A model generated the notes under the pieces. That model worked only from the letters and a program-made list of their open reading frames with translations. It searched no databases and was not told the DNA's origin. From Candidatus Pelagibacter communis (lineage in GTDB: Bacteria > Pseudomonadota > Alphaproteobacteria > Pelagibacterales > Pelagibacteraceae): a stretch of DNA of 64,000 bases. The stretch is taken from NCBI RefSeq assembly GCF_001180165.1, contig NZ_CVSQ01000001.1:1-64000 (forward strand). The letters run 5' to 3'. Of this stretch, positions 57,456-64,000 are shown one piece after another. The translations under genes were made by a program, and so were the position numbers. Each line of letters begins with the position of its first letter. Position 1 is the stretch's first letter.

Positions 57456-57462
57456 TTTTTAC

Positions 57463-57999
57463 TTAGTTAAGTTTCATTTCATCAAAAATATTCTCTGGGA
57501 ATTCTATTTCCACAACCTTCCACTTTATTCCAATTCTTTTAAAGTGAACTGAAATTTCTTCTCCATCATTTTCTAAGTTTACATGGAAAGAACTTAAACC
57601 ATCAAATTTCATTATTGAAATTCCTCCAATTAACGTTCCTAAATTTGGTTCAGGTATTTCAGACTTTTTATCAGATTTTTGTATTAACAAACTTAATCCC
57701 TCAGGATTAATATATGTATCAATTGCGTAGTCGACGAATTTACTTGCAAGACCTGTAACTAAAATTCCAAGTTCACCTAAGTCTTTAAATTCTTTTTCAT
57801 TTGACATTTTATCAAGTAGATTAGCGTTAAAAAAATTTTTGAAATTTTTTTTTACTTCGTCCCATTCAACATAATTTTTACTCAGTTGTTTATCATTGTA
57901 ATATATTGATTTATGAACTTGATGAAATGAATGCATTGCACTGAAAATGTAAAAAAATAATAAAAAAATTGGTAAAATTATTATTGATAATTTTTTCAT
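57463..57999 (-). CDS. DUF2939-like membrane-anchored protein
   Basis: A 178-residue protein with an N-terminal hydrophobic segment (about 5-24), probably an uncleaved anchor, then a soluble part. The order YYNDKQLSKNYVEWDEVKKN and a later FVDYAIDTYINPEGLSLL match the general pattern of DUF2939 proteins, whose role is unknown. It stops just after the internal tmRNA-end repeat. It shares its module with an exported protein of no known family. Confidence 0.6.
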   Translation of the reverse strand: MKKLSIIILPIFLLFFYIFSAMHSFHQVHKSIYYNDKQLSKNYVEWDEVKKNFKNFFNANLLDKMSNEKEFKDLGELGILVTGLASKFVDYAIDTYINPEGLSLLIQKSDKKSEIPEPNLGTLIGGISIMKFDGLSSFHVNLENDGEEISVHFKRIGIKWKVVEIEFPENIFDEMKLN

Positions 58000-58059
58000 G
58001 AATAAATATTAATCAAGTTTAAACTGTTATACGCGCAGATGCGACTAAAACAATTTTTA

Positions 58060-58584
58060 TTATTTTACATTAGTGCAATTCTTATCAAAAAGTTCAGCAA
58101 AACCTCTAGTATCATATTTATAAAACCTTTTACCGTCTTGATAATGATTAAATTGTATCCAAATTTCATCATTTTGTCTCATTAGTCTAGTAACTGTTTT
58201 TTTATCACTATCCAACATATCAAAAAAAATAAATGACGCTCCATGTTCTTGGGATGCCATTACTTTATGAAAACCATCTTTTGCTTTAATTTCTAATGTA
58301 TATGAATAATAACCATCGCCTATATTTCCATCTACTAAATTTACTTTATTGAAGTGTACATATGCCCAATAATGACTATTTACTTTACAACCTACCATCA
58401 AAGTACTTTTTGTATCCTCATATGGAAATGATAAGGGTAAATTGGGACTTACACTGCTAGTTCTAATATAATGACTAGTCGTACCTTTAAACTCATCTTT
58501 TGAAACACTGTGTGTCATTTGTGAATAAGAATTTGATACTGATAATAGAAAAATTAATAAAAATTTAGTTAATATATTTTTCAT
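58060..58584 (-). CDS. Hypothetical exported protein
   Basis: A 174-residue protein with a clear signal peptide (basic MKNILTK, hydrophobic core, likely cleavage after SYS near residue 21). The mature part is beta-rich and polar with two Cys (in VGCKV and KNCTN) that could form a disulfide. I do not recognise its family. Its position between tmRNA-end repeats suggests recently acquired cargo. A triplet of nine-base repeats lies upstream of its start. Confidence 0.6.
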   Translation of the reverse strand: MKNILTKFLLIFLLSVSNSYSQMTHSVSKDEFKGTTSHYIRTSSVSPNLPLSFPYEDTKSTLMVGCKVNSHYWAYVHFNKVNLVDGNIGDGYYSYTLEIKAKDGFHKVMASQEHGASFIFFDMLDSDKKTVTRLMRQNDEIWIQFNHYQDGKRFYKYDTRGFAELFDKNCTNVK

Positions 58585-58606
58585 AAATCGATTTTATTAA
58601 AATTTA

Positions 58607-58678
58607 CAACGAAGTGATAGTTAAAAGACAAACTAAAGACAAAATAGGCAATTCTGACAATGAAGTTTGCAATGAAGT
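58607..58678. repeat. Three direct repeats CAAYGAAGT (arm-site-like)
   Basis: CAACGAAGT at 58607-58615 and CAATGAAGT at 58658-58666 and 58670-58678. The last two are again 12 bases apart and lie about 45 bases before the tmRNA-end repeat at 58724. The layout copies that of the CTATGTACCT triplet in the neighbouring module although the sequence differs. Confidence 0.6.
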
Positions 58679-58723
58679 ATTTTAATAAAGTGAGTAATTA
58701 TGCTACTTTCCAATCTAATGCCG

Positions 58724-58739
58724 GGCAACAGAACGCCCC
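58724..58739 (+). repeat. tmRNA 3'-end repeat, copy 3 (distal, attR-like)
   Basis: An exact 16-base copy of the 3' end of the tmRNA coding piece (56569-56584), 2,155 bases away. GGGC (58723-58726) can pair with GCCC here as well. It ends ten bases before the ppdK stop codon and so marks the right edge of the accessory segment. Confidence 0.8.
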
Positions 58740-58748
58740 CTACTTAAT

Positions 58749-61409
58749 TTATTTTTTTTTAATTTCAGCTTGAGCGGCAGCCAACCTTGCAACAGGAACT
58801 CTATAAGGTGAACAAGAAACATAATCCAATCCCACATTTGAACAAAAAGATATACTATGTGGATCTCCTCCATGCTCTCCACAGATACCTAACTTTAGTT
58901 TTTTGTTTTGTTTTCTTCCTTTTTCTACTGCTATTTCAACTAAATCTGAAACTCCTTCATCTATTGAAACGAAAGGATCAACAGAAAATATTTTGTTTTC
59001 TAAATAATCATTTAAAAATTTACCACTATCATCTCTACTGATGCCAAAAGTAGTCTGAGTTAAATCATTTGTTCCAAAACTAAAGAATTCTGCGTGCTTC
59101 GCAATCTCCTTTGCTTTTATAGCCGCTCTAGGTAATTCAATCATCGTTCCTACTAAAAATTCTATTTTCAATTTATTGTCTTGCTGAACTTGGCTAGCAG
59201 TTCTGATTACTAATTCTTTCATTATTTTAATTTCAGCCTCTGTAGATACTAAAGGTATCATTATTTCAGGAAATGCAGATTTAATTTTATTTTTTTTGAG
59301 GTAAATCAAAGCCTCGAATATTGCTTTGCATTGCATTTCATAAATTTCAGGAAAAGATATTCCCAGACGACATCCCCTATGACCTAACATAGGATTTTGC
59401 TCATGGAGCTCTTCAATTCTTGACTCAACCTCTTTAACTGGGAGATTAACTATATTGGCAACCTCAATAATTTCTTTTTCTGTTCGTGGTAAAAATTCAT
59501 GTAATGGTGGGTCCAACAATCTAACTGTAACTGGTAATCCACTCATGATTTTAAAAATATCTATAAAATCTTTTCTTTGATGCGGTAAAAGTTTTTGTAA
59601 TGCTATTGCTCTGTCTTCTTTTGTTTTAGATAATATCATTTCTCTTACAGATAAAATTCGTTCTTCATCAAAAAACATATGCTCAGTTCTGCATAATCCA
59701 ATACCCTCTGCACCAAAATCTTTTGCAGTTTTGGTATCTTTTGGAGTTTCAGAATTTGTTCTTACTTTTAATTTTCTAAAACTATCTGCCCAATACATTA
59801 ACTTGGAAAAATCACCAGATATTTCAGGCTTCACAGTTGAAACACTTCCAGCAATAATTCTTCCGGTTGATCCATCAATAGTGATTACGTCTCCTTCTTT
59901 AATCTCCATTGAGGGAGTTTTAAAAGATTTATTCTCATAGTTTATATCAATTTCACTTGATCCTGATACACATGGTCTACCCATACCTCTTGCAACAACA
60001 GCTGCATGACTTGTCATTCCCCCTCTAGCAGTTAAGATACCTTTTGCAGCATGCATTCCTTGTATGTCTTCTGGAGAGGTCTCCACTCTAACCAAAATTG
60101 TATCTTGCATCATTGCGGTTAATCTTTCGGCCTCTTCTGATGTAAATACAACTTTACCACTGGCTGCACCTGGTGATGCTGGCAGTCCACTTGCTATTAC
60201 ATTAATTGAACTTTTTTCATCCAAGGTTGGGTGCAAAAGTGTATCTAAAGAGTTTGGGTCAATTCTTAATACAGCTTCCTTTTTAGAAATTAATTTTTCT
60301 TTAACCATGTCAACTGCGATCTTTACTGCTGATTTTGCTGTTCTTTTTCCTGATCTTGTTTGAAGCATCCATAGTTTACTATTTTCAACTGTAAACTCTA
60401 CGTCTTGCATATCTTTGTAATGCATCTCTAATTTTTTCAAAATTTTTTGAAGTTCTTTAAAGACTTTAGGCATAGACTCTTCCATTGATAATTCTTTTAC
60501 TTTAGCGTCTCTCCTAGCATTTTTTGTTATGTATTGAGGAGTCCTTGTACCCGCTACAACATCTTCACCTTGTGCATTAATCAAATACTCACCATATATT
60601 TCATTTGATCCATCTGATGGATTTCTTGTAAACACAACTCCTGTTGCACAATCATCACCCATATTTCCAAAAACCATTGATTGAACATTTACAGCAGTTC
60701 CCCACTCGGCTGGGATTTGATTTAATTTTCTATAAACTTTTGCTCTATTACTTTCCCACGATAAAAATACTGCGCTTATTGCTCCTAGCAATTGTTCATG
60801 AACATCTTGGGGAAAATCTTTTTTTGCCTTTTCTCTTACTGTTCTTTTAAAATCTTCAATTAATCCATCCCAATCACTCTCATCTAAATCTGTATCTAAC
60901 AAAACACCTTTAGTAAGTTTATAATTTTCAATTAATTCTTCAAAATGATAACCTTCAACACCCATAACAACGTTACCGTACATTTGAATGAATCTTCTAT
61001 AACTGTCTTTAGCAAATCTTCCATTTGAAGTTTTGATTGCTAAAGCTTTAACTGTTTTATCGTTCAGACCCAGATTTAGAATAGTATCCATCATACCTGG
61101 CATTGATACTCTTGCGCCAGAACGTACAGACAGCAAAAGTGGATTTTTTAAGTCTCCAAATTTTTTAGAAACATCTTTCTCAATTAATTTTAATTCTTTT
61201 TTAATTTGAGAAATTAAACTTTTATTTAATTTTTTTTTATCCTTATAAAAAATTTCACAAACTTTTGTAGATATTGTAAAACCAGGAGGCACTGGAAGAC
61301 CCATTCTTCCCATTTCAGAAAGATTAGCACCTTTTCCTCCTAAAAAGTTTTTAGGATTTTTAATTTTTTTACTATCCTTGGAATTAAAGTTTAATATAAG
61401 TTTTTTCAT
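58749..61409 (-). CDS. ppdK: Pyruvate, phosphate dikinase
   Basis: An 886-residue enzyme of full length. It has the N-terminal nucleotide-binding domain with NPLLLSVRSGARVSMPGMMD, the phosphoryl-carrying His in GGMTSHAAV (H468) and the C-terminal pyruvate barrel with catalytic Cys in GICGEHG (C843). It interconverts pyruvate, ATP and phosphate with phosphoenolpyruvate, AMP and pyrophosphate; in SAR11-like cells it probably serves gluconeogenesis or PPi-linked glycolysis. It shares one base with glyS upstream (TAATG). Confidence 0.96.
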   Translation of the reverse strand: MKKLILNFNSKDSKKIKNPKNFLGGKGANLSEMGRMGLPVPPGFTISTKVCEIFYKDKKKLNKSLISQIKKELKLIEKDVSKKFGDLKNPLLLSVRSGARVSMPGMMDTILNLGLNDKTVKALAIKTSNGRFAKDSYRRFIQMYGNVVMGVEGYHFEELIENYKLTKGVLLDTDLDESDWDGLIEDFKRTVREKAKKDFPQDVHEQLLGAISAVFLSWESNRAKVYRKLNQIPAEWGTAVNVQSMVFGNMGDDCATGVVFTRNPSDGSNEIYGEYLINAQGEDVVAGTRTPQYITKNARRDAKVKELSMEESMPKVFKELQKILKKLEMHYKDMQDVEFTVENSKLWMLQTRSGKRTAKSAVKIAVDMVKEKLISKKEAVLRIDPNSLDTLLHPTLDEKSSINVIASGLPASPGAASGKVVFTSEEAERLTAMMQDTILVRVETSPEDIQGMHAAKGILTARGGMTSHAAVVARGMGRPCVSGSSEIDINYENKSFKTPSMEIKEGDVITIDGSTGRIIAGSVSTVKPEISGDFSKLMYWADSFRKLKVRTNSETPKDTKTAKDFGAEGIGLCRTEHMFFDEERILSVREMILSKTKEDRAIALQKLLPHQRKDFIDIFKIMSGLPVTVRLLDPPLHEFLPRTEKEIIEVANIVNLPVKEVESRIEELHEQNPMLGHRGCRLGISFPEIYEMQCKAIFEALIYLKKNKIKSAFPEIMIPLVSTEAEIKIMKELVIRTASQVQQDNKLKIEFLVGTMIELPRAAIKAKEIAKHAEFFSFGTNDLTQTTFGISRDDSGKFLNDYLENKIFSVDPFVSIDEGVSDLVEIAVEKGRKQNKKLKLGICGEHGGDPHSISFCSNVGLDYVSCSPYRVPVARLAAAQAEIKKK

Positions 61410-63475
61410 TAATGGGAGTCGATTAGAGAAAAATTAACATAATTGTTGAACGTTTTACACATCATTTGGATTAGTTCCAACCTATTCTTTTTTATAATCG
61501 GATCATCTTCGTTCACAATTACATTGTCAAAAAATTCAAAAACCTCTCTTTTTACACTAGCTAAATTGTCCAATGTTTGAACATAATTTTCATCTTTATT
61601 AATGCCTGAAAAATATTTCTTTAATTCACTTATTTTTTTAAATAAGTTTTTTTCTAACTCAGTTTTAAAAATACCAGGATCAGTTGTATTTGATAATTCT
61701 ATTTTATCATTTTTTAATTCACCATCTAAAATGTTTGAGGCTCGTTTATAGCTTGCAATAATATCTAAACCATTTGGTTTGTTAATAATTTTATTTAAAT
61801 GTTTGGCTTTATTAAAAATGATAACAGATTGATCTAAGTTAAAAGAATTGGTTGATGCTTGAATTATGTCATTTCTAATATTTTCCTCCTTCATATGATA
61901 TTTTAATCTATCCATTAAAAAATCTGATAATTCATTTTGTAAAGATTGGTTGTCAATTTCAAAACCTTGTTCTAAATACAGGCTTGAAGAATAATTAATT
62001 AAATCTTTTATTTTAAAATCTCTTTTATTTTCAACTATTATTCTTATTACTCCTAATGCTAATCTTCTTAGAGCATATGGATCTTTAGAACTTGTTGGTT
62101 TTTGATTTAAACCAAAAAAACCAACCAAAGTATCTATCTTATCAGCCAAAGAAAGGGCTATACTAAATGGTTTCTTGGGAACTCTTGAGCCAGAACCTGT
62201 GGGTAAATATTGCTCACTTATGGCCAAAGCCAAATCTTTATCAAAACCTTGTGCAATAGCAAAATAACCTCCCATCACACCTTGAAGTTCTGGGAATTCA
62301 CCCACTAGTTCCGATAATAAATCAACTTTACAAATTGATGCTGATAATTCAACTTTTTCTTTACTGATTAAAAGTTCATCAGATATCATTCCACCCAATT
62401 TTCTCATTCTTTGTGCTTTATCAAAATAGCTTCCTAATCCTTTAAAATAATTCATTGATTTTAAATCGGTAACTTTTTTGACCATATTTTGAGATTTATC
62501 TTTTTTCCAAAAAAATTCTGCGTCACTTAATCTTGCCTCAACCACTCTTTCATTTCCTAATTTAATTAATCCTTTTTTATCTTTTTTGTTTGCAACCACT
62601 AAAAACTCATTGGTAATATTTTCTTTATTATCAAATATAGGAAAATATTTTTGATGGTATTGCATGGTAATAATTAATATTTCTTTTGGAATATTTAAAA
62701 ATTTCTTATCAAATTCACAAAGAATGATATTTGGTTGATCTGTTAAATCTACAACTTCATTAAGTAATCTAGGATTATGTTGAATCTTAATATTTTTATT
62801 TTTTAATATATTGTTGAATTTTTTTTCTATTAACTTTTTTCTTTCATTGTGATCAACGATAATGTCAATTTTTTTAAAAAAACTTTTATAATTTTTAAAT
62901 TCTAAGAAAGACTTTTTATTTTCCTCAAATTCTTTGTCAATAAAAGTTGAGTTAGAAGATATTAAGTGATGAAAATTAAAATTTAACTTTTTTTTATCAA
63001 ATACAGCTAGAATTGACTTTAATGGTCTGCCCCAATTTAGGTCAAAAGTTCCCCAATACATTGATTTTTTCCATTGAATTTTATTTAATAATATTGGGAT
63101 AAATTCCTCCAGTAATTCATGTGTGTTTAGTTTTCTTAATTTTGTCTTGAAAAAATAAAATTCTCCTTTGTCTGTTTTCTTTTGATAAAGATCCTTTTTT
63201 AAGATTTTATTTGACCTAACAAACCCCTCCAGTGCTTCCTCTGGTGACTTAATATTTGGACCTTTAATCTCCTCAGATTTTATTACAACATTTTTTTGAA
63301 CACCTTCAAATAATACCACTAGTCTGTTTGGTGTTGAGTATGATGAACTTTTTTTAAATAAAATTGATTTTTCTAAAAATAAATCATTAAAACTTTTAAG
63401 TAGGTCTTCTCTTAAATTTTGTTGAAGATTTGAAGGTATTTCTTCACTAAATAATTCTAAAAAAAACTCTGACAT
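61409..63475 (-). CDS. glyS: Glycine--tRNA ligase beta subunit
   Basis: A 688-residue beta subunit of the bacterial heterotetrameric enzyme. The N-terminal FFLELFSEEIPSN, the SAEFFWKKD-like block here as LSDAEFFWKKD, GVMGGYFAIAQG and LADKIDTLVGFF are characteristic. The C-terminal anticodon-binding part includes a segment with VNEDDPIIKKNRL. It shares one base with glyQ and one with ppdK. Confidence 0.95.
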   Translation of the reverse strand: MSEFFLELFSEEIPSNLQQNLREDLLKSFNDLFLEKSILFKKSSSYSTPNRLVVLFEGVQKNVVIKSEEIKGPNIKSPEEALEGFVRSNKILKKDLYQKKTDKGEFYFFKTKLRKLNTHELLEEFIPILLNKIQWKKSMYWGTFDLNWGRPLKSILAVFDKKKLNFNFHHLISSNSTFIDKEFEENKKSFLEFKNYKSFFKKIDIIVDHNERKKLIEKKFNNILKNKNIKIQHNPRLLNEVVDLTDQPNIILCEFDKKFLNIPKEILIITMQYHQKYFPIFDNKENITNEFLVVANKKDKKGLIKLGNERVVEARLSDAEFFWKKDKSQNMVKKVTDLKSMNYFKGLGSYFDKAQRMRKLGGMISDELLISKEKVELSASICKVDLLSELVGEFPELQGVMGGYFAIAQGFDKDLALAISEQYLPTGSGSRVPKKPFSIALSLADKIDTLVGFFGLNQKPTSSKDPYALRRLALGVIRIIVENKRDFKIKDLINYSSSLYLEQGFEIDNQSLQNELSDFLMDRLKYHMKEENIRNDIIQASTNSFNLDQSVIIFNKAKHLNKIINKPNGLDIIASYKRASNILDGELKNDKIELSNTTDPGIFKTELEKNLFKKISELKKYFSGINKDENYVQTLDNLASVKREVFEFFDNVIVNEDDPIIKKNRLELIQMMCKTFNNYVNFSLIDSH

Positions 63476-64000
63476 TATTTTTGACTATCCAACCAAACGC
63501 CTGCTGCAGATTTTGTAATATCTCTTATTCTAGCAATATAACCAGCTCTTTGTGCGACACTGATTGCACCTCTTGCATCTAGAATATTAAACACATGACT
63601 TGCTTTTAAACATTGATCATATGCTGGTAAAGAAATTTTTTTTTCGACCAAATCTTTTGCCTCAGACTCATGCATTTCAAACATTTTCAAAAGTGTTTCT
63701 ACATTTGCGTGTTCAAAATTATACGCTGAAAATTCTTTTTCAGCTTGGTGAAAAACTTCGTGATATTTTACACCTTCATCATTCCACAATAAATCATAAA
63801 CATTTTTTTCTTTTTGAGTGAACATACAAATTCTTTCTAAGCCATAAGTGATTTCAACTGATACAGGTTTACAATCAAATCCAGCCATTTGTTGAAAGTA
63901 GGTGAATTGAGTAATTTCCATTCCATCACACCATACTTCCCATCCCAATCCTGCGGCACCTAGTGTAGGACTTTCCCAATCATCTTCGACAAACCTTATA
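63475..64000 (-). CDS. glyQ: Glycine--tRNA ligase alpha subunit (partial)
   Basis: The frame is open to the right edge; 175 codons from the C-terminal part are present. The first readable residues [17 protein letters not shown] run into [23 protein letters not shown], the well-conserved core of GlyQ, and YGLERICMF follows. The N-terminus lies beyond base 64000. It overlaps glyS by one base as the first gene of the glyQ-glyS-ppdK run seen here. Confidence 0.95.
   Translation of the reverse strand, partial: IRFVEDDWESPTLGAAGLGWEVWCDGMEITQFTYFQQMAGFDCKPVSVEITYGLERICMFTQKEKNVYDLLWNDEGVKYHEVFHQAEKEFSAYNFEHANVETLLKMFEMHESEAKDLVEKKISLPAYDQCLKASHVFNILDARGAISVAQRAGYIARIRDITKSAAGVWLDSQK

Noticed and set aside
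57308-57462. Remnant of an integrase gene beside the repeats
   Set aside because: No tyrosine-recombinase motif could be read in any frame; the stretch is short and contains only repeats and the tmRNA-end copy.

Overview
The window looks like a chromosomal piece of a SAR11-clade alphaproteobacterium (Candidatus Pelagibacter or a close relative). This is inferred from strongly AT-rich DNA, nearly gap-free gene packing with many ATGA and TAATG junctions, a circularly permuted two-piece tmRNA of the alphaproteobacterial kind, ThyX as thymidylate synthase, and many ABC uptake systems and 2-oxoglutarate dioxygenases. I see no rRNA, tRNA, CRISPR array, transposase or integrase.

Layout. 1-5.4 kb: a partial Asp/Glu-racemase-like gene, an EamA exporter, a 3-hydroxyisobutyrate-dehydrogenase-like enzyme and an aldehyde dehydrogenase, then on the other strand a gamma-butyrobetaine-hydroxylase-like enzyme and a class II aldolase. 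5.5-9 kb: a ProV-type ATPase without its permease, a hot-dog thioesterase, a second EamA exporter and an IPNS-like oxygenase. 9-14.5 kb: an apparent catabolic cluster (luciferase-like monooxygenase, DUF1185, alpha/beta hydrolase, aldehyde dehydrogenase) leading to a Liv-type binding protein. 14.5-27.2 kb, minus strand: two Liv-type ABC systems, with a 23-codon small ORF, an MFS protein, a ProC-like reductase, a GlaH/CsiD glutarate hydroxylase and AzlCD between them. 27.2-34.1 kb: a LysE exporter behind a striking leader hairpin, then redox and amino-acid enzymes.

34.1-56.3 kb is mostly core: rodA-mrdA-mreD-mreC-mreB, leuA, a Dpp-type transporter, ilvC-ilvH-ilvB, miaA, degP, hflC-hflK, mrp and thyX. 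The permuted ssrA follows at about 56.3-56.6 kb. From 56.6 to 58.74 kb lie two short accessory modules, each closed by a copy of the 3' end of the tmRNA coding piece and each with a triplet of short direct repeats just inside that copy. I read them as two successive integrations into ssrA that have lost their integrases. The cargo is an OGFr-domain protein coupled to a small membrane protein, then a DUF2939 protein and an unrecognised exported protein. Beyond them are ppdK, glyS and partial glyQ.

How the genes may work together: the left half is scavenging of amino acids, betaine/carnitine-like and other small nitrogen compounds (import, oxidation, hydrolysis, export of excess); the centre is cell shape and branched-chain amino acid synthesis; the right is protein quality control (degP, hflKC, ssrA). 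Functional names rest on recognised family motifs read by eye, since no searches were run.
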